A stretch of 64,000 nt of DNA from Ollibium composti (GCF_004801285.1 NZ_SSNY01000002.1:62001-126000); one strand, 5' to 3'; positions 41,326-51,813 are shown, numbered from the stretch's first letter. Made by a program: numbers and translations. The notes: generated by a model from the letters alone, not told the origin.

Positions 41326-44300
41326 AACGCCGCTACCCCATACCGACCGAAACCGCCCGCAATCAGGCGCAGGCTGCCGATCCCGCCACCTCGGCCTGGG
41401 TGTCGGCCAATGCCGGCTCGGGCAAGACGCATGTGCTGGCGCAACGCGTCATCCGCCTTCTGCTTGCCGGCACGGATCCCTCGCGGATTCTTTGCCTCAC
41501 CTATACGCGCGCGGCCGCCGCCAACATGGCGAACCGGGTCTTTTCCACCCTGTCGGAATGGACGGCACTGCCCGACGCGGAGCTGGCGGAACGCATTTCG
41601 GCGCTGGAGGGCCGGCAACCCGGCGCGGCCACCATGCGCCGGGCGCGACGGCTGTTCGCCGAGGCGCTGGAGACGCCGGGCGGGCTGAAGATCCAGACCA
41701 TCCACGCCTTCTGCGAATGGGTGCTGCATCAGTTCCCGCTGGAAGCCAACATCGCCGCGCATTTCGAGATGCTCGACCCGCAGATGGAGGCTGCCCTTTT
41801 TGCCGCGACCCGTCGCGACATGATCTCGGGCGCGGGAGCCGCCGACGGCGGCGAGCTGGCGCAAGCCTTCGCCACGGTGCTGGAGCGCGGTGGCGAAGCG
41901 GGGCTGGACGCGCTGCTTGCCGAGATCGTGCGCAAGCGCGACGGCTTGCGCGCCTTCATCTCCCAGATCGGCGGCGACGGCAGCGGTTTTTCAGCGCTGT
42001 TCGATGCCTTCGGATTCGTACCGGGTGAAACGCTCGCCGCGATAGCGGCTGGGCTCTGGCCGCTGCCGGGGTTTGCGCCGGCCTATCTGGAAACGCTGGC
42101 GCTGGCCTGCCGTCAACTGGGCGCCGCCCGCACGCAGGACAGCCTCGTCACGGATGCCCAAACCGCCTTCGCCGAGGCCGACCCGCTGCGTCGGCTCGGC
42201 CTGCTGGCGAAAGCGTTTCTCGGCGGCAAGGGTGAGCCCTACAAGCCAGGCTGGCTGTTCGGCAAGCCGCTGCTTGGTGAGATGCCGGACCTGCCCGAGC
42301 GCTATCTGGAGGCGGCCGAGGCGATCATGGCGACCGCCGACCGGGTGGCGCTGCTTTCCATGCTGGAGGGCACGCGCGGGGCGCTCACCGTTGCCGACTG
42401 GCTGATCGCCCGCTACGAGCAGGTCAAGCGCGGCCGCGGCTTCCTCGATTTCAACGATCTGATTACCCGCACCGTCGGCCTGCTCGCCCGCGCCGACGCT
42501 GGGCCGTGGGTGCAATACAAGCTCGACCAGGGCATCGACCACATCCTGCTCGACGAGGCGCAGGACACCAGTCCCGACCAGTGGGAGGTCGTCAAGCGGC
42601 TGGCCGGCGACTTCTTCGCCGGCATGGGCGCGCGCGACGGCGTTCCCCGCACCATCTTCGCCGTCGGCGACGAGAAACAGTCGATCTATTCCTTCCAGGG
42701 CGCGGCGCCGGATTCCTTTCACGAGAGCCGCACGCTTTTCGCGACCGGCGCGCGCGGCGGCGGAGCCGCCTTCGCCGACCTGAAGCTCACCTGGTCGTTC
42801 CGCTCCACCGGCGACGTGTTGGCGGCGGTCGATCGCGTCTTCGCCGATCCGGCGGTACGGCGCGGCATCAGCCACGATCCCGATCCGCTCGACCACAAGC
42901 CGATCCGCAACGATGCGCCCGGCTATGTCGAGGTCTGGCCCTCGCTCGGCGCCGAACAGGTGGAGGAGCCGGACGACTGGACGCTGCCGGTCAACCACGC
43001 GAGCGCACCCGCCGTGCGGCTGGCCGAGACGATCGCCGCCACCATCCGCCACTGGCTGCGCACGGGCGAAGTCATCGAGGGCAAGGGGCGCAGGCTGCGC
43101 GCCGGTGACGTGGTGGTGCTGGTCAGGAAGCGCGACCGTTTCGTCCATGCGCTGGCGAAAAGCCTCAAGGAAAAGAACATCCCCGTCGCCGGTGCCGACC
43201 GGCTGTCGCTGCCCGCTCATATCGCGGTGCAGGACCTGATCGCGCTCGGTCGTTTCCTGTTGCAGCCGCATGACGACCTGTCGCTGGCGGCTGTTCTGCG
43301 CTCGCCGGTCTTCGACCTGTCCGAAGAAGTGCTGTTCGATCTCGCCAACGGGCGGGAGCGCGGTGTCTCGCTGATCGATTCGCTCAGGGCGAAGGCGGGT
43401 TCCGACGCGGCGCTCGCTGCCGTCGCCGTCCAGCTCGAAGGTTGGGCCAACGAGGCGGCGTTTCGGCCGGTGTTCGAGTTCTACGCCGGCCTCTTGGCGC
43501 GCGACGGTGTGCGCCGCAGGATGATCGCGCGGTTGGGGCCGGAAGCCGGCGACATCCTCGACGAATTCCTCAACTTCGCGCTGGCCGAGGAGCGCACCGG
43601 CCTGCCGGGGCTGGACGCCTTCCTGTCGACGCTGGAGAACGCCGGCCCGGAGATCAAGCGCGAGATGGACCAGACGCGCGACGAGGTGCGCATCATGACC
43701 GTGCATGCCGCCAAGGGGCTGGAGGCGCCGGTGGTGTTCCTGGTCGATAGCGGTGCGGCGCCGTTCAGCGACCAGCACTTGCCGCGCCTGATGCCCTTCG
43801 ACGCGCCCGCAGGCGCACAGTGGCGGGGCAAGGGCTATCTGTGGCGCTCGGCCTCCGATGTCGCCAACGGGTTTTCGCGCGGCGCGGCGGAACGGGCAAG
43901 GCAGCTGGCCGACGACGAATACCGCCGCCTGCTCTATGTCGGCATGACGCGCGCCGAGGATCGGCTGATCGTCGCCGGTTACCACGGCAAGCGCAAACCT
44001 TCCGACGCGACATGGCACGCGCTGGTTTGGCGGGCACTGGTCGACGCGCCGGAAACCGGGGAATTGCCGCACCCGGTGACCGGCGAGCCGGTGCATCGCT
44101 TCCGCGCCACTTCCCTGCCGGCGCTGACAGGCGAAGCGGACGAAGCCGACGAAGCGCCGAAAGATTTCGGCCCGATGCCGGCCGACTTCTTCACGCCTTT
44201 GCGCGAACTCGAAGACCTGCCGAAACCGTTGTCTCCGTCCGGCGCCTCGGCGCTGGTCGAGGCGGAAAAAGAACCCGTGGCCGACCCGCGTTCGCCGGTG

Positions 44301-44846
44301 CTGGACGCCGAGGCCGAGCCGGGTTTCGCCGTGCAGCGCGGGCTGGCCGTTCACAAGCTTTTGCAGATGCTGCCCGGCCTTGCCGACGACGCACGCGTGG
44401 ATGCCGCCCGGCGCTATCTGGAGCGTGCCGGCGCCGGCTGGCCGGAGATCGAGCGCGACAGGGCGCTGGCTGCCGTCGAGGCGATCCTGGCGGACCAGCG
44501 CTTCGCACCGCTGTTTGCGCCCGGCTCGCGTGCCGAAGTCTCGATCGTCGGCACGATCGACCTGAAAGGCCAGTCGCGCGCGGTCGCAGGCAAGATCGAT
44601 CGGCTTGCTGTGACCGGCACCGACGTCCTGATCGTCGATTTCAAGACCAACCGTCCGGCGCCGGCGTCGCTGGCAGCCGTGCCGCCCGCATACGTCCTCC
44701 AGCTTGCGCTCTACAGGGCACTGCTGAAACCGCTCTATCCGGGCAAGGCGGTGCGCGCTGCATTGCTGTTCACCGAGGCGCCCGGCCTGATCGAGCTGCC
44801 GGAAGAGGCGATGGATGCCGCGCTTGCCCGACTCACCGGGTCGTGA
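41322..44846 (+). CDS. addA: Double-strand break repair helicase AddA
   Basis: The protein (1174 residues) is the helicase-nuclease subunit of AddAB. The UvrD-type motor has motif I SANAGSGKTHVLAQRVI near the N terminus, motif Ia LCLTYTRAAAANM, motif II LLDEAQDTSPDQW, motif III GDEKQSIYSFQGA and motifs V and VI in MTVHAAKGLEAPVVF and RLLYVGMTRAEDRL. The C-terminal nuclease has VLIVDFKTNRPAP. With AddB it processes double-strand ends for RecA. The two genes overlap by 4 bases. Confidence 0.97.
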   Translation: MKRRYPIPTETARNQAQAADPATSAWVSANAGSGKTHVLAQRVIRLLLAGTDPSRILCLTYTRAAAANMANRVFSTLSEWTALPDAELAERISALEGRQPGAATMRRARRLFAEALETPGGLKIQTIHAFCEWVLHQFPLEANIAAHFEMLDPQMEAALFAATRRDMISGAGAADGGELAQAFATVLERGGEAGLDALLAEIVRKRDGLRAFISQIGGDGSGFSALFDAFGFVPGETLAAIAAGLWPLPGFAPAYLETLALACRQLGAARTQDSLVTDAQTAFAEADPLRRLGLLAKAFLGGKGEPYKPGWLFGKPLLGEMPDLPERYLEAAEAIMATADRVALLSMLEGTRGALTVADWLIARYEQVKRGRGFLDFNDLITRTVGLLARADAGPWVQYKLDQGIDHILLDEAQDTSPDQWEVVKRLAGDFFAGMGARDGVPRTIFAVGDEKQSIYSFQGAAPDSFHESRTLFATGARGGGAAFADLKLTWSFRSTGDVLAAVDRVFADPAVRRGISHDPDPLDHKPIRNDAPGYVEVWPSLGAEQVEEPDDWTLPVNHASAPAVRLAETIAATIRHWLRTGEVIEGKGRRLRAGDVVVLVRKRDRFVHALAKSLKEKNIPVAGADRLSLPAHIAVQDLIALGRFLLQPHDDLSLAAVLRSPVFDLSEEVLFDLANGRERGVSLIDSLRAKAGSDAALAAVAVQLEGWANEAAFRPVFEFYAGLLARDGVRRRMIARLGPEAGDILDEFLNFALAEERTGLPGLDAFLSTLENAGPEIKREMDQTRDEVRIMTVHAAKGLEAPVVFLVDSGAAPFSDQHLPRLMPFDAPAGAQWRGKGYLWRSASDVANGFSRGAAERARQLADDEYRRLLYVGMTRAEDRLIVAGYHGKRKPSDATWHALVWRALVDAPETGELPHPVTGEPVHRFRATSLPALTGEADEADEAPKDFGPMPADFFTPLRELEDLPKPLSPSGASALVEAEKEPVADPRSPVLDAEAEPGFAVQRGLAVHKLLQMLPGLADDARVDAARRYLERAGAGWPEIERDRALAAVEAILADQRFAPLFAPGSRAEVSIVGTIDLKGQSRAVAGKIDRLAVTGTDVLIVDFKTNRPAPASLAAVPPAYVLQLALYRALLKPLYPGKAVRAALLFTEAPGLIELPEEAMDAALARLTGS

Positions 44847-44930
44847 CACAAGACCTGCTCGGATTTGCTTGAAGAACGGCACCGCAACCACCACATCTGG
44901 CAGAACTGTCCAACCCGAAAGGATTCTTTC

Positions 44931-45254
44931 ATGGCCACCGTCAAGGTCGATAACAGCAACTTCCGCACCGATGTGCTCGAGGCCAAGGAGCCCGTCGTGG
45001 TCGATTTCTGGGCTGAGTGGTGCGGTCCCTGCAAGATGATCGGCCCGTCGCTGGAAGAGATCGCCACCGAGCTCAGCGGCAAGGTCAAGGTCGCCAAGCT
45101 GAACATCGACGAGAATCCGGAACTCGCCGCGCAGTTCGGCGTGCGCTCCATCCCGACGCTGATGATTTTCAAGGGCGGTGAAGTGGCCGACATCAAGGTG
45201 GGGGCGGCGCCCAAGACCGCGCTGTCGCACTGGATCGGCGGCGCCGTCGCCTGA
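44931..45254 (+). CDS. trxA: Thioredoxin
   Basis: The protein (107 residues) is a classic cytoplasmic thioredoxin with the redox site [10 protein letters not shown] and the cis-Pro loop [14 protein letters not shown]. The frame starts at 44865, but the ATG at 44931 has an AAAGGA ribosome site and the family N terminus [11 protein letters not shown]. It lies 84 bases after addA and is followed by an intrinsic terminator. Confidence 0.97.
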   Translation: MATVKVDNSNFRTDVLEAKEPVVVDFWAEWCGPCKMIGPSLEEIATELSGKVKVAKLNIDENPELAAQFGVRSIPTLMIFKGGEVADIKVGAAPKTALSHWIGGAVA

Positions 45255-45273
45255 ACCGCCGCCTGCTTTTTTG

Positions 45274-45307
45274 AAAGGCCCGGCCGCTGCGCCGGGCCTT
45301 TTCTTTT
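45274..45307 (+). terminator. Intrinsic terminator of trxA
   Basis: AAGGCCCGG (45275-45283) pairs with CCGGGCCTT (45292-45300) around an 8-base loop, extended by one A-T pair, followed by TTCTTTTG. Confidence 0.9.
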
Positions 45308-45333
45308 GCCCGCCGTCGGGTCATGACTGCGCC

Positions 45334-45768
<435 letters not shown>

Positions 45769-45865
45769 CGCAACGGCAGGGCGAAGCCGCTTTCAATTCC
45801 AGCGTGCAGATGCCAAAATCGTCGCCGGAGCGGGCATTGAAGCAGGAATTGCGCAGGAGGCGTGC

Positions 45866-46333
45866 ATGGGACTTTTTGATTTCGTCAAAGGCGTCGGCGA
45901 GAAGCTCGGCTTCGGCGATGATGACGACGACGCGGCGAAAGCCGAGGCACTCAAGAAGGAGCTGGATTCCCATAAGCTCGGTACCGACGCCGTACAGGTC
46001 GAGGTCAAGGGCGATACGGCGGTCCTCAAGGGCGACGTCAAGGACCAGTCGATCTTCGAGAAGGCGGTGATCGCCGTCGGCAATACGCTCGGCGTCTCCA
46101 AGGTGCAGGCTGATGAGTTGAAGGTCGGCGACGCGGCCGCGCCGGCCAAGGCGCCGGTATTCTACACCGTCAAGAAGGGCGACAACCTGTGGAAGATCGC
46201 GGAGGCTGAGTACGGCAAGGGCAAGGGCGCCAAGAACACGCTGATCTTCGAGGCCAACAAGCCGATGCTCAAGCATCCCGACAAGATCTACCCCGGCCAG
46301 GTGCTGCGCATTCCCGAGCTTCCCGCCGCCTGA
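45866..46333 (+). CDS. lysM: BON and LysM domain protein (YgaU/Kbp-like)
   Basis: The protein (155 residues) starts MGLFDFVKGVGEKLGFGDDD, then has a BON domain (about 35-90) and a C-terminal LysM domain (VFYTVKKGDNLWKIAEAEYG to IYPGQVLRIPEL). This layout and length match E. coli YgaU/Kbp, a cytoplasmic potassium-binding protein, although LysM more often binds peptidoglycan. There is no signal peptide, in line with a cytoplasmic place. AGGAGG precedes the ATG. Confidence 0.9.
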   Translation: MGLFDFVKGVGEKLGFGDDDDDAAKAEALKKELDSHKLGTDAVQVEVKGDTAVLKGDVKDQSIFEKAVIAVGNTLGVSKVQADELKVGDAAAPAKAPVFYTVKKGDNLWKIAEAEYGKGKGAKNTLIFEANKPMLKHPDKIYPGQVLRIPELPAA

Positions 46334-46358
46334 AGGCATCGATCGCTTGCAGAAATGG

Positions 46359-46386
46359 AACGGCGGCTTTCGGGTCGCCGTTTTCC
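46359..46386 (+). terminator. Possible terminator after the BON-LysM gene
   Basis: AACGGCG (46359-46365) pairs with CGCCGTT (46376-46382) around a 10-base loop, then TTCCGTT. It lies 26 bases after the stop codon and before the alkB start. The T tract is weak. Confidence 0.5.
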
Positions 46387-46429
46387 GTTGAAAGGAGCAG
46401 AAAGGGCCGATCCTGCAGGAATATCCGCC

Positions 46430-47044
46430 ATGACCGCACCGCCTGAAGGCTTTCGCCACCTCCCCGGCCATTTTCCGCCGGACGCGCAGGCCTCCCTGCT
46501 GGAGGCCGTCCGCGCCGTGGTGGCTCGGGCGCCGCTTTACGTGCCGACGCTGCCGCGCAGCGGCAAGGAGATGAGCGTGCGCATGACCAATTGCGGTGCG
46601 CTCGGCTGGGTCACCGACGCCGCGCGCGGCTATCGCTATCAGGCGACGCATCCCGTCACCGGCGAGCCATGGCCGTCGATCCCCGGCATTCTGCTCGATC
46701 TGTGGGCGGAGGTTTCGGGCTATCCACACCCGCCCGAGGCCTGCCTGATCAATTTCTATTCGGCGACGGCGAAGATGGGCCAGCACCAGGACCGCGACGA
46801 AACGGATTTCGCAGCCCCTGTCGTCTCCGTGTCGCTGGGCGACGATTGCCTCTTCCGCATCGGTGGCACGAAACGCACGGACTCCACCGTCTCGCTCCGG
46901 CTTCGCTCGGGCGACGTGGCGGTGCTCGGCGGGGAAAGCCGGCTGGCCTTCCACGGCGTCGACCGCATCTATCCCGACACCTCGACGCTGCTGAAGAACG
47001 GCGGCCGCATCAACCTGACGCTCCGGCGCGTGACAAAACCCTGA
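46430..47044 (+). CDS. alkB: AlkB-type alkylated DNA repair dioxygenase
   Basis: The protein (204 residues) is an Fe(II)/2-oxoglutarate dioxygenase that removes methyl groups from DNA or RNA bases. The iron ligands are in MGQHQDRDE (HxD) and FHGVDRI, and the 2-oxoglutarate contacts in RINLTLR; the substrate region CLINFYSATAKMG is typical. The frame starts at 46355 but the ATG at 46430 has AGGA upstream and gives the normal length. It converges with coaA 15 bases away. Confidence 0.93.
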   Translation: MTAPPEGFRHLPGHFPPDAQASLLEAVRAVVARAPLYVPTLPRSGKEMSVRMTNCGALGWVTDAARGYRYQATHPVTGEPWPSIPGILLDLWAEVSGYPHPPEACLINFYSATAKMGQHQDRDETDFAAPVVSVSLGDDCLFRIGGTKRTDSTVSLRLRSGDVAVLGGESRLAFHGVDRIYPDTSTLLKNGGRINLTLRRVTKP

Positions 47045-47059
47045 AACGCGAACCGAAGC

Positions 47060-48019
47060 CTACAGCTTGCGCAGCGCCACTTCCTCGACCAGATGGTCGG
47101 CGCCCTTGCGCAGGATGAGGTCGGCGCGCGGCCGCGTCGGCAAAATGTTCTCGCGCAGGTTCTTCAGGTTGATGTTGGTCCACAGCCCTTCGGCGATGGC
47201 GCGCGCAGCACTTTCGGAAAGCTGCGAATAGCGGTGGAAGAAGGATTCCGGGTTGCGGAAGGCCGTTTCGCGCAGCCGCATGAAGCGGGAAATGTACCAG
47301 TCGTGGATCAGCTTCTCGTCGGCATCGATATAGATGGAGAAGTCGAAGAAATCCGACAGGAACGGCACGAACTTGCCGTCGGCCGGCAGTTTGCCGGGCA
47401 GGAGCACGTTGATGCCCTCGAAGATCAGGATATCGGGGCGGTCGATGGTGGCGAACGATCCCGGCAGGACGTCGTAGGTGAGGTGCGAATAGAGCGGTGC
47501 CTGAACGTCGCGCTGGCCGGACTTGATGCCGGAGAGGAAGCGCAGCAGCGCGCCGATATCGTAGCTTTCGGGAAAGCCCTTGCGCTCCATCAGGTTTTCG
47601 CGCCGCAGCACCTCGTTGGGCAACAGGAAGCCGTCGGTGGTGACCAGGTCGACCTTCGGGCTGGAGGGCCAGCGCGCCAGAAGTTCCTTCAGCACGCGTG
47701 CGGTGGTCGATTTGCCGACAGCGACGGAGCCGGCGACGCCGATGATGTAGGGCGTCTTGACCACGCTCTGCTTGTTGAAGAACAGCTGCCGCTGGCGAAA
47801 CAGCAGCTGGCTCGCCTCGACATGCGCCGACAACAGCCGCGACATGGACAGATAGATGCGCTTGACCTCTTCGAGGTCGACCGGGTCGTTCAGCGAGCGC
47901 AGGCGGTCGATCTCGTCCTCGCTCAGCGTCAGCGGCGTATCGGCGCGGAATGCGGCCCATTCGCGCGCCGAAAAGAAAAGATAGGGAGAATACTTCTCGG
48001 TGGGTGCAAGCTGATCCAA
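47060..48019 (-). CDS. coaA: Type I pantothenate kinase
   Basis: The enzyme (319 residues) phosphorylates pantothenate, the first step of coenzyme A synthesis. The P-loop is [16 protein letters not shown], with [13 protein letters not shown] and FEGINVL also conserved. It is the last gene of the his cluster, 31 bases after hisE, an arrangement common in rhizobia. Confidence 0.96.
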   Translation of the reverse strand: MDQLAPTEKYSPYLFFSAREWAAFRADTPLTLSEDEIDRLRSLNDPVDLEEVKRIYLSMSRLLSAHVEASQLLFRQRQLFFNKQSVVKTPYIIGVAGSVAVGKSTTARVLKELLARWPSSPKVDLVTTDGFLLPNEVLRRENLMERKGFPESYDIGALLRFLSGIKSGQRDVQAPLYSHLTYDVLPGSFATIDRPDILIFEGINVLLPGKLPADGKFVPFLSDFFDFSIYIDADEKLIHDWYISRFMRLRETAFRNPESFFHRYSQLSESAARAIAEGLWTNINLKNLRENILPTRPRADLILRKGADHLVEEVALRKL

Positions 48020-48050
48020 CAGGGTCCCCTTCTTTCCTGCCGAGGCGGCT

Positions 48051-48371
48051 TCAATCCTTGCGCGAAGCCTTTTCCGCCAAGCCGGAACGGCCGGTGCGGC
48101 GCTCCAGTTCGGTCAGCACGTCGTCCAGCTTGACACCAGCTATGCCAAGCACCACCAGCCAATGATAAAGGAGATCGGCGCTTTCCGAAACGACGCCTTT
48201 GGTATCGCCCCTCACGGCGGCGATCACCGTCTCGACCGCCTCCTCGCCGAGCTTCTGGGCGGCCTTGTCGATACCTTTGGAAAAGAGCTTCGCCGTCCAT
48301 GAGTCGGGATCGCCCGAGCGGGCGCGCTCGGCGATGGTCTTTTCCAGGTCGGACAGCGTAAAACCGGTCAT
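48051..48371 (-). CDS. hisE: Phosphoribosyl-ATP diphosphatase
   Basis: The enzyme (106 residues) removes pyrophosphate from phosphoribosyl-ATP, the second step of histidine synthesis. The MazG-like metal site is [17 protein letters not shown] and [14 protein letters not shown]. It lies 9 bases after hisF and 31 bases before coaA on the minus strand. Confidence 0.95.
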   Translation of the reverse strand: MTGFTLSDLEKTIAERARSGDPDSWTAKLFSKGIDKAAQKLGEEAVETVIAAVRGDTKGVVSESADLLYHWLVVLGIAGVKLDDVLTELERRTGRSGLAEKASRKD

Positions 48372-48380
48372 GACGGCGGT

Positions 48381-49175
48381 TTACGGCGCGGCGGCGGCCG
48401 AGTCGAGTCGCATCGGCAGGCCGGCATCCGCCATATGCCGCTTGGCCTGCATGACCGTATAGGTGCCGAAGTGGAAGATCGAGGCGGCCAGCACCGCTGC
48501 CGCATGGCCGTCGCGGATGCCCGCCACCAGATCGTCCAGCGTGCCGACGCCGCCCGAAGCGATGACCGGAACATGCACGGCATCCGCCACCGCGCGGGTC
48601 AGCTGAATGTCGTAGCCCGCCTTGGTGCCGTCGCGGTCCATCGAGGTGAGCAGGATCTCGCCGGCGCCGAGGTTGACGACATGCTGAGCGAAGGCGACCG
48701 CGTCGATGCCGGTCCTCTCGCGCCCGCCATGGGTGAAGATTTCCCAGCGATCCGACTCGCCGGCACCGGACACCTTCTTGGCGTCGATGGCGACGACGAT
48801 GCATTGGTCGCCGAACTTGTCGGCCGCTTCCGCCACGAAGTCCGGGTTCTTCACCGCCGCCGTGTTGATCGACACCTTGTCGGCGCCGGCCAGCAGCAGC
48901 CGGCGGATGTCGCTCACCTGGCGCACCCCTCCGCCCACCGTCAGCGGCATGAAGCACTGCTCGGCGGTGCGGGCGATCACGTCGAAGATCGTCTCGCGAT
49001 TGTCGGACGAGGCGGTGATGTCGAGGAAGCAGAGCTCGTCGGCACCGGCCGCGTCATAAGCCCTGGCCGCCTCCACCGGGTCGCCGGCATCGACCAGGTC
49101 GACGAAGTTGACGCCCTTGACGACGCGGCCGCCCTTGACGTCGAGGCAGGGGATGACACGGGCCTTGAGGGTCAC
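48381..49175 (-). CDS. hisF: Imidazole glycerol phosphate synthase cyclase subunit
   Basis: The protein (264 residues) is the TIM-barrel cyclase that works with HisH. The first catalytic Asp is in [18 protein letters not shown] and the second in VVAIDAKKV; the phosphate loops VGGGVRQ and ASGGVGTL are intact. The start is a GTG at 49173-49175 (GTG ACC CTC AAG GCC), which overlaps the stop of a short upstream ORF by 4 bases. That short ORF is itself a divergent copy of the hisF 5' end. Confidence 0.95.
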   Translation of the reverse strand: MTLKARVIPCLDVKGGRVVKGVNFVDLVDAGDPVEAARAYDAAGADELCFLDITASSDNRETIFDVIARTAEQCFMPLTVGGGVRQVSDIRRLLLAGADKVSINTAAVKNPDFVAEAADKFGDQCIVVAIDAKKVSGAGESDRWEIFTHGGRERTGIDAVAFAQHVVNLGAGEILLTSMDRDGTKAGYDIQLTRAVADAVHVPVIASGGVGTLDDLVAGIRDGHAAAVLAASIFHFGTYTVMQAKRHMADAGLPMRLDSAAAAP

Positions 49176-49279
49176 AGGGCGGCCTCTTTTTTCGTTTGCG
49201 TGTCCTCGCCGCTGCGCGGCTGCGGGCATCGCCGGCCGCCTTTGACGTAGAGGCAGGGAATGACGCGGGCCTTGAGCAT
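49172..49279 (-). pseudogene. Short ORF containing a divergent copy of the hisF 5' end
   Basis: This 35-codon ORF begins [16 protein letters not shown], which matches the hisF N terminus [16 protein letters not shown] with the catalytic Asp replaced by Tyr; at DNA level there are several synonymous differences. After that the similarity stops and the tail is [19 protein letters not shown]. Its ATG shares one base with the stop of the arginase-like gene (TGATG) and its stop overlaps the hisF GTG by 4 bases. It may be a relic of the insertion of the arginase-like gene, or a coupling ORF that carries ribosomes to the GTG start of hisF. Confidence 0.75.
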
Positions 49280-50115
49280 CAGATGCGTTCCATCGCGGCG
49301 AGAAAATCGACCAGGAGCCGCCCGACCACCGGCGGCACCTCGCCCTTGGCGTCGAAGGCTGGATCGTAGGCGGTGATCGTCACGCCGGTCACCGGGACTG
49401 CGCGCGCCAGCGCCGAGACGGCCTGGCGCACGTCCTGCGGGGAAGGGCCGCCCGGTGCGGCATAGCGGTTGGCCTGCAACGTGTCCGAATTGTGCACGTC
49501 GAGGTCGATATGAAGATGGGTGCGTTCCGCGCCGGCCGCTTTCAGCCTTTCCGCCTTTTCCGGCAGGTCGGCGCAGCTGGCGCGGATGACCGGCAGGTCC
49601 TCCAGCAGCTTCTTTTCGGTCGTGTCGAGATCGCGCGCGCCGACCAGCATGCAGCGCCACGGGTCGATGGCGCTGAAGCCCGGAATGGCGTTGGCGATGG
49701 TTCGCCAGCACAGGCCGAGCACCGTCGCCAGCGCCATGCCGTCGAGGAAGCCGGTGGCCGAGGTTTCCGGCGTGTTGATGTCGCCGTGCTGGTCGAACCA
49801 GACGATGGAATCGGAGCCTTCGCCGGCGATCGCTCCGGCCGCCGTCAGGCAGTTGCCGGCGAGCACGATGGGGAACCGCCCTTCCGCCCGCGCAATGCCG
49901 ATGGCGCGCGAGACGGCGTCGCAGACGGCGAAGCCGGCGGTGATCTCGCGCAGGTCCTCGTCTTCTATTTTGTCGATCTCGATCACCTCGGCCTCGTGGC
50001 CGTGCAGCGCCAGCTCGTCCACCAGCCCGCCGGTGATGATGGCGTCCGGCCCCTGTCCGAAGCCGGCATGGTAGTGGCCGCTGTCATAGGGCGCGAGGAT
50101 GAGAGCAAGCTTCAT
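49279..50115 (-). CDS. Arginase/agmatinase superfamily protein in the his operon
   Basis: The protein (278 residues) has the ureohydrolase metal motifs [11 protein letters not shown] (DxHxD) and [11 protein letters not shown] (DxD), and a normal length. The first motif, usually GGDHS or GGNH, reads [10 protein letters not shown], so the usual His ligand is Cys. It may hydrolyse a guanidine or formimino compound; the substrate is unknown. It lies between hisA and hisF and overlaps hisA by 4 bases. Because formimidoylglutamase belongs to histidine breakdown, its place in a synthesis operon is a curiosity rather than evidence for that activity. Confidence 0.83.
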   Translation of the reverse strand: MKLALILAPYDSGHYHAGFGQGPDAIITGGLVDELALHGHEAEVIEIDKIEDEDLREITAGFAVCDAVSRAIGIARAEGRFPIVLAGNCLTAAGAIAGEGSDSIVWFDQHGDINTPETSATGFLDGMALATVLGLCWRTIANAIPGFSAIDPWRCMLVGARDLDTTEKKLLEDLPVIRASCADLPEKAERLKAAGAERTHLHIDLDVHNSDTLQANRYAAPGGPSPQDVRQAVSALARAVPVTGVTITAYDPAFDAKGEVPPVVGRLLVDFLAAMERI

Positions 50116-50858
50116 CGGCTGACCTCCACGGCGGCTCCCCGCAGCACGTCCAGCGCTTCCGCCGGATCGATGCGGCCGTCATAGAGCGCGCGGCCGGAAA
50201 TCGCGCCTTCGAGACGGGCGGCGTCCGACATGGTCATGCGCACGATGTCGGCGATGGAGGCGAGGCCGCCCGAGGCGATGACGGGGATGGAAACGGCCTC
50301 GGCAAGGTCGATGGTGGCATCCCAGTTGATGCCGGAAAGCACGCCGTCGCGGTCGATGTCGGTATAGACGATCGCCGCCACGCCGGCGCCCTCGAATTTT
50401 TGCGCCAGTTCGATAACGCCCAATTCGGACGCCTCCGCCCAGCCCTCCACCGCGACCTTGCCGCCCTTGGCGTCGATGCCGACGGCGACTTTTCCCGGAT
50501 AAAGCCGGCAGGCTTGCCTGACCAGATCGGGGTCGCGCACCGCCGCCGTGCCGAGGATGACGCGGGCGAGCCCCTTGTCCAGCCAGCTCTCGATATGGGC
50601 CAGCGTGCGGATGCCGCCGCCGAGTTGCACCGGGTTCTTCGTCGCCTTGAGGATCGCCTCGACCGCCGCGCCGTTGACGCTCTGTCCCTCGAAAGCGCCG
50701 TTGAGATCGACCACGTGTAGCCACTCGAATCCCTGAGCCTCGAAGGCTCTGGCCTGCGCCGCCGGGTCGGCGTTGTAAACGGTGGCGGTCGCCATGTCGC
50801 CGAGCTTCAGGCGCACGCACTGGCCGTCCTTGAGGTCGATGGCGGGGAAGAGGATCAT
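50112..50858 (-). CDS. hisA: Phosphoribosylformimino-5-aminoimidazole carboxamide ribotide isomerase
   Basis: The enzyme (248 residues) is the TIM-barrel isomerase of histidine synthesis. The catalytic Asp residues are in [15 protein letters not shown] and [10 protein letters not shown], and the phosphate loops QLGGGIRT and ASGGLASI are present. It lies 4 bases from the DUF1330 gene and overlaps the arginase-like gene. Confidence 0.96.
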   Translation of the reverse strand: MILFPAIDLKDGQCVRLKLGDMATATVYNADPAAQARAFEAQGFEWLHVVDLNGAFEGQSVNGAAVEAILKATKNPVQLGGGIRTLAHIESWLDKGLARVILGTAAVRDPDLVRQACRLYPGKVAVGIDAKGGKVAVEGWAEASELGVIELAQKFEGAGVAAIVYTDIDRDGVLSGINWDATIDLAEAVSIPVIASGGLASIADIVRMTMSDAARLEGAISGRALYDGRIDPAEALDVLRGAAVEVSR

Positions 50859-50862
50859 CCGC

Positions 50863-51153
50863 TCAGGCGCCTTCGACGATGACGATGCGCGCTTCCGAGG
50901 CGGGGAGGCGATATTTCAACGCCTCCTGGTATTCGGGCGACTGGTAGCAGGCCAACGCCGTCTCGTATGACTCGAACTCGATGATGACGTGTCTGTTGCC
51001 GGTCGGCCCCTCCGGGTTGGAATACTGCCCGGATCGGACGAGAAAACGAGCGCCGTATTTGGAGAAGGCGGTGGCGTTGGCCTCGATGTATTTCTTGTAG
51101 GTGTCGGGGTCGCGCACATCGACCATCGCCATCCAGTAACCCTTCTTGCCCAT
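50863..51153 (-). CDS. DUF1330 family protein
   Basis: The protein (96 residues) is a small dimeric alpha-beta barrel type protein of the DUF1330 family, with [38 protein letters not shown] and the ending [10 protein letters not shown]. The ATG at 51151-51153 follows an AGGAG ribosome site. Its function is unknown. It lies between hisH (8 bases) and hisA (4 bases) and is probably co-transcribed with them. Confidence 0.86.
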   Translation of the reverse strand: MGKKGYWMAMVDVRDPDTYKKYIEANATAFSKYGARFLVRSGQYSNPEGPTGNRHVIIEFESYETALACYQSPEYQEALKYRLPASEARIVIVEGA

Positions 51154-51161
51154 GCTCGCTC

Positions 51162-51812
51162 CTATGGTTTCCACCGCAGAAAATTGGCGATGAGGGCCAG
51201 GCCGAGCGCCTGGCTCTTTTCGGGATGGAACTGCGTGCCGACGCGGTTTTCGTGAGCCACGGCGGCCGTCACCGGCCCACCATAGTCGGTGACGGCGAGC
51301 ACCTCGCCCGCGTGTCTCGCCGCCAGATGGTAGGAATGAACGAAATAGGCGTGCAGCCCGCCCTCGCCAGTCGCGATGCCGTCGAAAAGCGGATGCTCGC
51401 GCCTCAATTCGATGGTATTCCAGCCGATCTGCGGCACTTTCAGCGCCGGGTCGGCGAGCTCGATCAGTTTCACGTCGCCGCCGACCCAGCCGAAGCCCTG
51501 CGTCACCGTCTTTTCCAGCCCGCGTTCCGACATCAGCTGCATGCCGACGCAGATGCCGAGGAACGGCCTGGCCTTCGGCCCGGTCGCTTCCTCGATCGCT
51601 TCCCACATGCCCGGAACGGCATGCAGCCCGGCGGCGCAGTCGGCATAGGCGCCAACGCCCGGCAAGACGATGCGGTCGGCCGTACGGACCCGCTCGGCGT
51701 CCGCCGTAAGTTCGATTTCGGCCGCGATGCCGGCCTCGCGCGCGGCGCGCTCGAACGCCTTGGTGGCCGAGCGCAAATTGCCGGAACCGTAGTCGATGAT
51801 GGCGACGCGCAT
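51162..51812 (-). CDS. hisH: Imidazole glycerol phosphate synthase glutaminase subunit
   Basis: The protein (216 residues) is the class I glutamine amidotransferase that supplies ammonia to HisF. The nucleophile Cys is in [13 protein letters not shown] and the His-Glu pair in [10 protein letters not shown]; the N terminus is [15 protein letters not shown]. An upstream extension of the frame to 51938 is rejected because the ATG at 51810-51812 gives the family start. The DUF2628 gene ends 1 base upstream. Confidence 0.96.
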   Translation of the reverse strand: MRVAIIDYGSGNLRSATKAFERAAREAGIAAEIELTADAERVRTADRIVLPGVGAYADCAAGLHAVPGMWEAIEEATGPKARPFLGICVGMQLMSERGLEKTVTQGFGWVGGDVKLIELADPALKVPQIGWNTIELRREHPLFDGIATGEGGLHAYFVHSYHLAARHAGEVLAVTDYGGPVTAAVAHENRVGTQFHPEKSQALGLALIANFLRWKP

Positions 51813-51813
51813 G

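Noticed and set aside
41991..45230. Very long open frame (1079 codons) on the minus strand opposite addA-trxA
   Set aside because: High GC at third positions keeps antisense frames open. The translation is Arg/Gly/His-rich with no recognisable domain, and addA and trxA are certain on the plus strand.
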